This document shows, piece after piece, positions 10,716 to 20,869 of a stretch of 64,000 nucleotides of DNA. The DNA is taken from positions 1 to 64,000 of the forward strand of contig NW_026946364.1 of NCBI RefSeq assembly GCF_035222375.1, in the 5' to 3' direction. Made by a program: the position numbers and the translations under genes. Below the pieces are notes generated by a model that worked only from the letters and a program-made list of their open reading frames with translations, made no database searches and had not been told where the DNA came from. The stretch is from Podospora pseudocomata (Eukaryota; Ascomycota; Sordariomycetes; Sordariales; Podosporaceae). The stretch's first letter is position 1. Every line of letters starts with the position of its first letter.

Positions 10716-12599
10716 ACCCAGGTATCAGAAAAACGCTCGAACGCGTACAACAGCACTACGCATTTCCAGGAATGAAAAGGATCGTGGAAGAAGCGGTAAG
10801 AGAATGTGAGATATGTATCAAGAGCAAAGCAGCAAGACACAAACCCTACGGACTTCTCGAACCCCTTCCCACAGCAGAACGAGCGTGGGGATCCATCTCC
10901 ATGGACTTCATCACCAAACTCCCCAGCTCAACGGTACCAGATGGAACCAACACCAAGTACGACGCCATCTGGGTAGTGGTTGACAGACTCACCAAGTGGG
11001 CATACTTCATTCCTTTCAGAGAAACCACTACGGCAGAACAGCTCGCCTACCTATTCGAACGGAACATCGTGAGCCAACATGGACTGCCAGATGACATCAC
11101 TTCGGACAGAGACAAACTCTTCACCTCTAAGTTTTGGCAAGCCCTGATGAAACGACTAGACGTCAAGTCAAAACTCTCGACAGCGTTCCACCCCCAGACA
11201 GATGGACAGACCGAACGACTCAACCAAGTCATTGAACAATACCTTCGGTGCTACATCAACTTCGAACAGGACAACTGGGTTGACCTGTTACCAACCGCTC
11301 AGTTAGCATACAACTCGAGCAACACAGAGACAACGAACGTCTCACCATTCTTTGCCAACTACGGATTCCAACCCGAGTTACGACAGGGACCAACAGCAGA
11401 GGTACCACGTGCAGCGATCCACGCAGGACGATTGCAGGAGATGCACAACATGTTGAAAGAAACACTCGAAGTTGTCAGGGAACGAATGCGTACCCACTAC
11501 GACAAACATAGGGTCGAGGGACCTCCCCTCGAGGAGGGAGATAAAGTGTTTCTTCTCACACGCAATCTTCACACGAAACGACCAAGCAAGAAACTGGATT
11601 TCAAGAAGATCGGGCCATTCAAGATCAAGAAAAAGATCTCGACATCTAACTACGAATTATCCCTTCCCGATTCCATGCGAGTACGAACCAAAGTATTCCA
11701 TATTTCTCTCCTTGAACCAGCCCCAAAGAAAGCAAAACTCGAGACACGGCTCGAGGTGGTCGACGACGAAGAAGAATTTGACGTCGAGGATATCCTGGAT
11801 TCACGAATCAGCAATAACGAACTCCAATATCTCGTCAAATGGTTAGATTACGGACCAGAGTCTAATTCGTGGGAACCTGTCGACTTCCTGGACTGCCCGG
11901 AGAAGCTCCAGCAGTTTCACCGACAGAACCCAGACCGACCTGGGATAAAAGATTTGGATCCAACGACGACCAGTCGACACCCGAGAAATCAAGGTTACCA
12001 GCGTCCCCAAAGGACAACAGGGAACGATCGACCTCTGCGACTGGGAACCCGATTCCCGAGTAACAGCAGGATTAGCAACCTCCGCCTGTTCCCCGCTTCC
12101 TCTTCCCGCAACAGAGTGTATTCCCGAGAAAATGCCTCACCCGCCTTCAACTGCAGTGCGCGAGACTGAGCCTCCAGACGAAGGGAGCTTCGAAAGCGTC
12201 TCTTCCTTCTCCTGGTCTAAGCGCCGTTTCTCTTCAAGAAGACCACGAAGCACCGACGAGGGCTCACCATAAATATTGCAAGAATTCGCCCCCGCTTGCA
12301 GACAATTCTGACAAGACAAGCTACGGTCGGCAGCCTTACAGTTTGTAAGCCGCAGCCGCTTACAACGAGAACAATCGACGGGCATGGCGAAACCGAAAGT
12401 ATTAGTGTAATCAACAAGGGAATAACGACGTTCGGTAGAAGATCGCGGTTGCGACTTCTTTCTTTGAGTTTTTTGATAATTCTTCTGCACCCTGTTAGCA
12501 GACATTTTAGAAAAGGATGAAAGGGAAAACTTACAGTCACAACGACAATTTCCTAGCGTCAAAGGTCTTCGAGGCGAAGACCAGGGAGGAGAGGAAACG
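10716..12599 (+). mobile_element. Outer gypsy element, 3' part (integrase and chromodomain)
   Basis: This is the continuation of the outer element after the nested insertion. It contains an integrase core (about 10850-11400; DDE-type, with the HPQTDGQTE motif near 11190) and a well-conserved chromodomain (about 11775-11930, EEEFDVEDILDSR followed by YLVKW and WEP). A tail of about 430 bp leads to a purine-rich tract just before the 3' LTR. An antisense ORF lies in that tail and is listed separately. Confidence 0.92.
12137..12562 (-). CDS. Antisense cysteine-rich ORF in 3' tail of outer gypsy element
   Basis: A 141-residue frame runs opposite to the element's own genes, mostly beyond the end of the plus-strand pol frame (12169). 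It has a compact cysteine cluster (MPVDCSRC, then NCKAADR, then CQNCLQAG and a later Cys), reminiscent of a small Zn2Cys6-like module, followed by a charged helix (EEKRRLDQEKEE). The likely internal start is at the MPVDC methionine. Whether it is an element-borne accessory gene or a chance frame cannot be settled from one copy. Similar small antisense Cys-rich frames are, to my recollection, annotated in other fungal gypsy elements, but I could not check this. Confidence 0.4.
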   Translation of the reverse strand: MTLGNCRCDCKFSLSSFSKMSANRVQKNYQKTQRKKSQPRSSTERRYSLVDYTNTFGFAMPVDCSRCKRLRLTNCKAADRSLSCQNCLQAGANSCNIYGEPSSVLRGLLEEKRRLDQEKEETLSKLPSSGGSVSRTAVEGG

Positions 12600-13106
12600 T
12601 GTTACGTCCCAAGCGTAATACTCCTGTACAGGAACCACTGGGTGGTACCCGAGGTGCTGGGCACCTCAGCCAATCATTGGGCCAGGGATGGAAAGACCCA
12701 TAAGCCCCCATACGACCAATCAGGAGGTGCTCAGTCTGATCAGTGGCCAAGACCACTGAGCACACTGAGCACATTGATCATGAAAGGTTGCTCAGTCTGC
12801 TCAGCCGCCAAGACCACTGAGCACACTGAGCAAGGTACAAAGATACTTCAGAAATATATGTAGATAGCTTGACATAAATAGGGGGGAGTGCCGGGCGCTC
12901 CCCGTGTCGAGGAATCTGATTCCTCATGCAAGCAATTCAAGTTCATTTGTCTACAATCTACTTTCAGTAGCTCTTTGTTAGAACAACCTGTTGTTGACAG
13001 TGAACCCATGTCTGAGACGCTTGCCACAACCTTCGATTATCCTGTCATATTCACCTCTGGCGTACTGCCTTGCAGTCTGTATCCATTTCTGGTGCAGGTT
13101 GTAACA
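12600..13106 (+). repeat. 3' LTR of outer gypsy element
   Basis: A 507-bp LTR inferred from the polypurine tract (12579-12599) followed by TGTTAC and, at the other end, GTAACA: perfect 6-bp terminal inverted repeats with TG...CA ends. It contains two 44-bp direct copies (12728-12771 and 12789-12832) with 3 mismatches, and an AT-rich promoter-like ATAAATA at 12874-12880. Its partner LTR lay beyond the point where the telomere now starts. Confidence 0.85.
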
Positions 13107-13700
13107 CCTTACACGCGTGCAGGCAATTCTAACCATCTAATCAGGCCATTCCGGTGCTTATTATGTGGCCTGCGAGCCCATAGTGTCTTTTATTTGTCCT
13201 GCGTGAAGTGCGGCCTGCGAGCGAGCCACTGTCACGTAGATGTATTCATTCAGGGACCTGTTGAGGGTATATTTGTGGTGTCTTGGTTGTATTTGTGTGT
13301 TTTCTCACCATTTCATTATATGAGAAAAAGGCTATTAGGGCATGGGGAAAAGGAGTCAAAGGACGTGGAAGGAATCTGGGTATATTTTGGGCTTAGGAGG
13401 ATATTCGCAATAGCTTTAGTTTTGACGGCGGTGTGCTGTCTGTGGGGAGTGGGAGGGGTGTGGGGCGCTTACAAAGGCCCACCTTTCTCCAAACCTACAC
13501 CCGGGTTGCTTTTAAGGCTGTTTTTCTACTTACTGTTTACTTTACAACCAACAACTAACAACAACACTGTAATATTAATTTGTTAATTAATTTCCCTGCT
13601 TTTATAGCCTCACTTTTCGCGGGCACCGACTTTACTAGGCCGTCGCCCTACAAGTGATGGCCTTGTCGGGGAAGGCAACGACGCAGGGATTGCTGCGCAA
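13107..13700. other. Non-coding stretch after outer element
   Basis: No supported gene. A short direct repeat (GGCCTGCGAGC near 13168 and 13213) and AT-rich sequence near 13560-13600 are the only structure seen. Confidence 0.5.
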
Positions 13701-13709
13701 TGCGGCTGA

Positions 13710-14040
13710 GGACAGATCAACTCGCGGTGGGAAAAAAGTTGCCGCCTGGTAGGTTCGAGCCGACAAAGATCGCACCGTAGAGTTCGTCGACAAAGATCGC
13801 CTGGGAGTCATGATTAACATGCTGTTGGCTCATCCATCGAGACTCTGTCGACTTGCCTTGACCACGCCCGGCTTTCGCTTGCAAAAGGTCCCAAATTCCT
13901 CCACCTCGCAGCGCTCCTCGTCCTTTTTAACTTCCATGATGGTGTTGTCCATGCTCTCAATCTCTTGGTCGAGGTAGCTCATGTCAACGCCAGACAGCCT
14001 GTCCTCGGCGATTGTCTTCTCGGATAGGGAGATGCTTCAT
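13710..14040 (-). pseudogene. Coding relic on minus strand, unknown family
   Basis: Two protein-like segments lie on the minus strand in different frames. The distal one (about 14036-13842) reads SLSEKTIAEDRLSGVDMSYL followed by an acidic, helical stretch ending in FGTFCKRKPGVVKA. The next (about 13850-13730) contains VNHDSQAIFVDELYGAIFVG and ends in a stop. Codon choice and amino-acid balance look like genuine coding sequence, unlike the flanking DNA. There is no long frame and no clear start, so this is either the remains of a host gene or two exons of a small unrecognised one. Confidence 0.33.
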
Positions 14041-14980
14041 CCAAAGAGCGTTTGCTGCGAACCGTCTCTCCGAGCTGCTGCGGTTCGCCTACGCGGGTGG
14101 TTCATCAGAGAAGAGGGCGTCGCTGACGAATGGTGACGGGATGAATTGTTGGTGGTGGTTCACGGTGTCGAGCCTTCGCTGTCGGTCGTGAAAAAAGAGG
14201 GCGATTGCTAGCGTATATAGCTCTTGATGCTGGGACGAATGGATGGGGCTCGCGAGCGATCGGTGTTGGTCGTCTACCAAGGGATGGATCGTCTGATGGT
14301 CCATAGCGTTGCCCGTCTATCAAAAAGAAGGGCGTTTGTCAGCATCGACATCCCCTCGGATTCCTCTCTCCCATACCTAGTAGCTGGGATGCCCAGCCCG
14401 GACGGTGCAGAGCATGATTCTCGCGTAGGAGCCCTTCTCCTACAGAATGCGTACGATTTCCTGCCTGCCGATGGCCAAAGACTGCTGGGATCGGCGTAGG
14501 TGCTGCTCGTGATGGAACAATACCGTTTTTTTGTTTTGTGAAATCGTTTGTCGGTTGCAGGGTTTTGCGAAGGCACTGGTGCGAGGTGCAAGTGCATCAA
14601 GGAAGGCACGACCAAGGAAGGTACGAGTGACATTAATCGCTAGAAGCTTAATGCCCTGCAAAGCCTGAATACTTCAATAATGCAAAACAATTCTATATAC
14701 ATCTTTTTACCGATTCAATCTCCCGTCATGATTCTCTGAGGATCCAAACGTCCTGACTTTCGAACAGCAACCTAGGAGACGCGTCTTGTCTCTCTTCGCC
14801 CAGCCGAGGGAATTGATTCTACCAAAATCTGAATGGGGGAATCTAGACAAGGCCGAGGGAAGTTGATTCTATCAAGACATGTCTCGGACGTATTCCCTTT
14901 TGCTCTAGTCTTTCGTTGCGCTCCAATTAACATGCCGCCTCTTCATAAGCGCGAGCCGCGGCCAAGAGGCTCTGCTGCGA
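14041..14980. other. Gene-poor stretch upstream of xylanase
   Basis: No supported gene. A short degenerate repeat (CCGAGGGAA(G)TTGATTCTA, near 14803 and 14853) is visible. Confidence 0.45.
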
Positions 14981-14987
14981 CCCAAGT

Positions 14988-14993
14988 TTAGCC
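14988..14993 (-). promoter_or_regulatory. GGCTAA motif (XlnR/XYR1-type site), distal
   Basis: TTAGCC on the plus strand, i.e. GGCTAA on the minus strand, the core recognised by the XlnR/XYR1 xylanolytic activators. It lies about 650 bp upstream of the xylanase start. Confidence 0.4.
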
Positions 14994-15078
14994 AAAAACC
15001 CCAGTGCCGAACCCGAATACAGGCTATTTGCGACGAGACAAATGAGGAAGTGATCTGCGTCATGTATGGACCCAGAAT

Positions 15079-15150
15079 CCGGGGAGTGATCCCTGCTCCG
15101 TGTCAAAATCCGGGGCGTGGCCTCGGGTAAACATGCATGAAAATCCGGGG
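15079..15150 (+). promoter_or_regulatory. Cluster of three CCGGGG motifs (CreA/CRE1-type sites)
   Basis: CCGGGG occurs at 15079-15084, 15110-15115 and 15145-15150, each preceded by AAT or AAAT. The motif fits the SYGGRG consensus of the carbon-catabolite repressor CreA/CRE1. A cluster 490-560 bp upstream of a xylanase gene is where glucose repression sites are expected. Assignment is by motif only. Confidence 0.55.
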
Positions 15151-15391
15151 AACGATCCTCCATTCGATGTATACCGGGCTGGCAATCAGGTTTACAGTCC
15201 CGCAGCCAGTCCGCCAGCTAGTCCCGCAAAATCCACCAGCCAGTCCAGCAACCAATCCAGCAGCAAGCCCCGCAAAGTCCAACAGTCCCGCAAAGTCCAG
15301 CAGCTTCCCTCGCCATCGCCAAGTGAAACCGATGACAAGTCAGATGGAGTCTCGGGTTTCATACCGAGACCAAGAACTCTCCACAAGACAT

Positions 15392-15397
15392 TTAGCC
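15392..15397 (-). promoter_or_regulatory. GGCTAA motif (XlnR/XYR1-type site), proximal
   Basis: TTAGCC on the plus strand, 245 bp upstream of the xylanase ATG, in the usual position for the xylanolytic activator. Confidence 0.5.
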
Positions 15398-15561
15398 AAA
15401 ATTCCGACACCATCATGATAGGTTCGATGGTTTAGAGAAGATCGTGATAGGCTGGACGGTCTAGACGACGTCAAGATCACGGAATGAGGTGTCTAGAGCT
15501 TCTCTCGGCGCAGATGCCAGGTTGGGAACGTGGGAAGCAAGTTGACAGTCCAGCTCAGATA

Positions 15562-16383
<822 letters not shown>

Positions 16384-16394
16384 TGGCGGTGGTC

Positions 16395-16440
16395 AATGAT
16401 GGGGGAGGGTGATGGGGGAGGTGATGGGGGAGGTGATGGT
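16395..16440 (+). repeat. Short G-rich tandem repeat after xylanase
   Basis: Imperfect tandem units of GGTGATGGGGGA just beyond the xylanase stop codon, probably in the 3' untranslated region. Confidence 0.6.
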
Positions 16441-16669
16441 GACACTGGCTTCAAATGTATATACAGACTTACTTTCTTGTACATAGTGTCTGCAATGACT
16501 TTGTCACTTTTGGAGATTGACATGCTTTCTGACGATTCTCTGGTCCATCGAGAGTTTGACTAATGACCAAGACTCCTGTATGTTTGACAACTCATGTTTC
16601 TGGTCTACGCGGGTACGGAAGTGTGTGGTCAGTGAGCGAGGAAGTGAGGCATAATCTGACTGACTTACA

Positions 16670-16925
16670 ATGGTTGAATGAGACTGAGTGAATAATACTG
16701 GTTGAATGAGACTGACTGACACTGACTGAATGATATTGAATGCCACTGACTGAATACCGCTGACTAAATGATATTGGTTGAATAATACTGGCTCAGCAAT
16801 AGTGAAAGACACTGAATAATATTAAATGACACTGACTAAATGACACTGACTGAATGACACTGACTGAATGACACTGACTGAATGACACTGACTGAATGAT
16901 ACTGACTTAATGATACTGACTGTCG
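16670..16925. repeat. 14-bp minisatellite (TGAATGACACTGAC units)
   Basis: Tandem array with a 14-bp consensus TGAATGACACTGAC. Copies are nearly perfect in the distal half (about 16836-16925) and more degenerate towards 16670, where variants such as TGATATTGGT occur. It lies in the intergenic DNA after the xylanase. Any frame read through it is only the repeat translated. Confidence 0.9.
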
Positions 16926-16929
16926 GTGG

Positions 16930-18420
16930 TGATGGAAACCAAAAGAGTGTAACCCACGCCCTGGACAAATAAGTATTGCAAACTTGAAAACGAGATAGGC
17001 ATGCAGGCAATATTCCAACGCCTCTCAGGTATGCTCAGACGCCTATGAACGATGTTGAAAGGGCTGTAACCCATGTTCAAAGGCATATCAACCATCTTTA
17101 AACGCATGTACTCCATCTCTTTTCTACTATTAAAAGCGCTTCTGATGCGGGTTCTGGATGCTCGTGATTTGAGTGTTAAAGGCAAACTGGCAACACCCAT
17201 GACCTGCTTTACCAGGCCTGACTAGTTTGTTGTTGCGGATATCCTTGGCAATGTCCATGTACTACCTAAAGTCTCGGCAGTGCCCGGAAAGAGTTTGCCG
17301 TTGCATCTCAGTCTGCATAGAAGGCGTTAGGGATCACCCGTCTCCAGGGCTGCATAGATCCGCATCGGTATCGGTATATCTTTGGGGGCCATATCTGCAA
17401 CCTGTTGACGGGAGGATGGCCATGACGTACAAATTTCTGCGATGCAAATTTAATGAAGTGAGATATCGTAACTCTGTTGTCGATAGCCACGAGCAGATAG
17501 TTGAAGAGAGAACGGGGACCATGTCGGGATGATTGTGCCCATCATATGCTCTGTGTAGAGTCCATATCCCGATTACAGCCTCTGGCCTTGGATACACTAT
17601 CTATCTCATCGATCGTCGAAGCTGATAACTTGCAAATACCCAGTCTCTCCGCCGCGGTCATCCGTCGACAGGCAATAGGATCACTTTCTAGGGCGGTCAT
17701 TCTGATGTTTGTCGTTTCCACAATCACTGCATAATCAGCAATTTCTTGATAATGCTCATGTAATTGCTTTCGTGAGACAGATCAAGAGCGTCGTGGTCGA
17801 TTTGAAAGATGTCTTGTCGTTCAATCCCGACGGAATTCAACGGCTAGGCCCACAATGTTCTGGATTCGGTAACCCACTCGTCGCAATTTGGCAGCATATG
17901 CACGCTAGCCTGTTTTCAGCTAGCCTATTTCATGGCAGGGGTTCAATGTGGATGCCCATAGGCTAAAAAAAGCAGAAATTTGGAGCTGCTCTGATCTGAC
18001 CACGATGGCCACGTTTTGGTGATGGAGCCAGATCAAAGACCGTCAATCTACGATGGCGACATTAACATCTTTGGAAAATGCCGGATTAATCGAAAAAGGC
18101 CACTTCAGTAGAATCCTCAGTGCTCTCATGCAGCGCGACAATGCCAAGCCGTTCACGGATAAAGCGACAGATTGGAAAGGGTCCAATCGTAAGGAAACCC
18201 TGACGCCAGGCCAAGCCACGATCAAAGGAATTCAACGACGATCTCGCCTGCGGGCCCAGCGGTTGGGAGATCGCGACAGCAAGACTTGGCGTCCTTGGCT
18301 GACGCGCCCACGGCTTTTGATTAAAGTCGCTCCTCTGCACTTTTTCTGGTGCCCATCAATCGACAACGGTTTTGCTAGAAATCGCCATCAACGGGCGATC
18401 GTTACAACTGAACAACTACA
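16930..18420. other. Intergenic region, no supported gene
   Basis: Several short frames exist but none shows family features or a splice structure. The last few hundred bases are the promoter side of the RTA1-like gene. Confidence 0.45.
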
Positions 18421-19427
18421 ATGAGCGGTACGTTTGATGACCGAACCGGGCTGGTGGCCGCCTCGCACCACAGGGTACGTCAACTGACTTTTTAACAGGA
18501 CCACCACCAGGCATCGACATCTCTTCCGGGGGCGGACCCCCACCCGGCGTCAACACCGGCCGCGGCGGCTATGTCGACCCTAACTGGCCATTCCCTGGCG
18601 GTCCCAACGATGCGCCCGTCATCATCTACGGCTACACTCCTTCGTTCGCCCTCGCTCTCTTGGCCACGATTCTCTTTTGTCTCTACTTTGTCGCCCACTT
18701 GTTCCAGGTCGTCCGATACCGCACCGTGTACTTTTGCACCTTTCCCATAGGTCTCGCCTTCGAGATCGTCGGCTACATCGCTCGCTGCCTGTCCGCCAAG
18801 GTCAACCCGTACAACCTCATCTTCTTCATCCTCCAGTACTTCTTCATCGTCACCGCCCCAGTGTTTTTGGCCGCCGGTATCTACGCCATCCTGTCGGCTC
18901 TCATCCACCGACTGGGACGTGAATACTCGCTCCTTCCCCCGAAGTGGATTCTGTGGTTCTTCATCACCTCGGACGTTGTCGCCACCATCACTCAGATCAC
19001 AGGCGCGGCTTTGATCGGTGTGAAGCAAAAGAAGAGGGAGGACCCCACTGCTGCCAACAACATCCTGTTGGGTGGTCTGGCCTACCAGGTCTTCGCCATT
19101 GGTCTGTTCATCATCTTGAGCGGTGTGTTCATCTTTCGCGCGAGGAGGCAGATCAAGCAGGCTGGCCTCACGCTCTTCATTGCCGCCTTCTCGACCGCCA
19201 CTCTCCTGATCTATCTGAGAACCGTTTTCCGTCTTGCCGAAACCGCAGAGGGGCTGGGCGGCGATCTGAGCACAAAGGAGGTTTATTTTGGCACACTCGA
19301 GTTCTTGCCCGTGGTCCTGGCCGTGCCTCTGCTGAATGTCTGGCACCCCGGACGCTGCGTTGGACGGAGCATTGCGTCAGACTCCAAGGAAGAGGCCGGC
19401 ATTGTTGAGTTGGAGTCCAGGGGCTGA
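18421..19427 (+). CDS. RTA1-like integral membrane protein
   Basis: Seven-helix membrane protein of the fungal RTA1 family (lipid-translocating exporter or 7-aminocholesterol-resistance type). The start codon sits in a 7-nt first exon (18421-18427). A 71-bp intron (GTACGT...AACAG) and exon 2 (18499-19427) follow, giving 311 residues. The N-terminus (MSGPPPGIDISSGGG) is Gly/Pro-rich and lumenal or extracellular. Family signatures include FEIVGYIAR, VTAPVFLAAGIYAIL and YLRTVFRLAE, with an acidic cytosolic tail. Roles in the family range from lipid-stress tolerance to toxin resistance; the substrate here is unknown. A long frame on the opposite strand is a shadow. Confidence 0.9.
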
Positions 19428-19701
19428 TATTGTTTGTTTCTACAAGTTTAGAGGAGAAGCGTCTTGTCTTGTGATACCTCGGGGTGTTGGAATCTCAATT
19501 TTGGATATCAATTTGGTAGTAATGATCATTTCATAGAAATACTGAATAATCCCCTTTTATGACATGCTAGAATCGTCACTGCTACCGTCCCCTCGAAATG
19601 CGACGCAGGGTCTGTCAACCTTTTTGCCCTTGCCCTTGCTTTTGGTCGCTTGCCTCTAGGAGCAGCGGGTTGGCTTCACACGTGGATGATATTGTGGTTA
19701 T

Positions 19702-20711
19702 TCAATAACCAACCCTCAGTCCTGTCCAACCGTCCCGATACCAGTTCGCCCGATCCCAATCTCCAAGACACAGGCCAACAGTGACAAACTTCAAGTTCTT
19801 TACTTTGGCCTGGCTGATATGTGCCTGGCCAGGTCGAGTGTGGCAGGCAGGGTGTCATGAGCAAGGGTGATGACTCGACCGTAACCGCTGTGCTCTGGGT
19901 TCCAGAGTTCGGCGCTGAACTTCTCAAATGACTCCCAGATGTTCGAAGCTGGTTGATTCTTCCAGTCCTCGGTGTCGAGGTTCCACATCACTACGGTGTA
20001 GCCCAGGCCTCCCATCTGTGCGAGACAGGTGCCGTCACATTTGCCGTGCGATGAACGCATGTAGGTGGGAAAGAAGCCCAGAATGTCTCTATACATGATC
20101 TCGTTCCACATCATCTGTTGATTCATGGACTCTGACGACTCGAGATCCAGGTTCTCGAGGTGGCCCCATGTGTGAGACGCAAGCTGGTGTCCTTGATCAA
20201 TAACGCGTCGCAGAATGCTCGGCGAGGTTCCATGTTCTCCATTGACAAAAAAGGTGGCCTTGAACCCCTCCTGATGCAACAGGTCGAGAAGGGGCCCGGT
20301 CTGCGCTGATGGCCCGTCGTAAAGGTCAAAGTGATAGTGTTGCGCTGCGTGCAATCATAGACCCGTCTGCCACGATTTTTGGGGCGGAAGTGGTCACGTC
20401 GAACACGCCGAACAATGTCACTGATTGCGAGGTTAGCAAGGTATGCAGCACGAAAAGATCAAGACTCAGATCTCGCAAAATCCACGGCCAACCTGGCAAT
20501 ATGCGCCGCAGTGAGCGGCGGAATATCCACAATAGCCAGCCCAAGAACAGCAAGATGAGGAGAGACAGCTGGCAAGCCCGTGCCGGCAGCGGATATCTGC
20601 CAGGGTGTTGTTGGGTTTGTTTTGGACTTTGACTGTATGAGCAGTGGCGCCATGAATGAATATGGCCGTTGCCGAGAGAGCCAAATAGGCTAGTAAGTCC
20701 GGGATGTTCAT
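19702..20711 (-). pseudogene. Chitin deacetylase (CE4 with CBM18), frameshifted
   Basis: Remains of a secreted chitin deacetylase, the enzyme class converting chitin to chitosan. The N-terminal exon (from 20711) gives a signal peptide (MNIPDLLAYLALSATAIFIHG) and a hevein-type CBM18 module (SCCSWAGYCGYSAAHCG). The NodB part follows with SHTWGH, NLDTEDW and ITLAHD motifs. The first motif, normally TFDDGP, is split: ITLTF is in one frame and YDGPS in the next, one base short near 20318. A second shift near 19815-19830 separates the end of the main frame (LARHIS) from the conserved tail KFVTVGLCLGDW, which ends at the 19702-19704 stop. Two frameshifts, one at a metal-binding motif, argue for a pseudogene; assembly error is the alternative. 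The FAD monooxygenase ends 159 bp upstream. Confidence 0.85.
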
Positions 20712-20869
20712 CATGGTGGTGTCAAACAACATGGCAAAATTAAAGAGGTCAGTGGTTTTGTTAAAGAGTGCCGCCATGGAAGTCCGGACATCTAGACGCC
20801 ACTGTCCTTCTCCATTTCAACTGCAACAACGCCACCAAAGCGCCCTGACATGGATACGACGTGCTCAGG

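Noticed and set aside
12137-12900. Possible CRISPR-like or satellite array from the repeated TGCTCAG blocks
   Set aside because: Only two copies, inside a eukaryotic LTR with matching termini; explained as LTR substructure.
12888-13586. 232-codon plus-strand frame spanning the outer LTR end
   Set aside because: It begins inside the 3' LTR and runs into AT-rich non-coding DNA; the translation has no domain and odd Cys/Trp/Phe-rich composition.
15100-15435. 111-codon Ser/Pro/Lys-rich frame upstream of the xylanase
   Set aside because: It is the translation of the low-complexity promoter repeats and overlaps two CCGGGG/GGCTAA motifs; no start context or family.
16504-17018. Minus-strand frames rich in VSF/SQCHS repeats
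   Set aside because: They are the 14-bp minisatellite read as protein.
18492-19346. 284-codon minus-strand frame opposite the RTA1-like gene
   Set aside because: Antisense shadow: highly charged Asp/Glu/Gly-rich translation typical of reading membrane-protein codons backwards.
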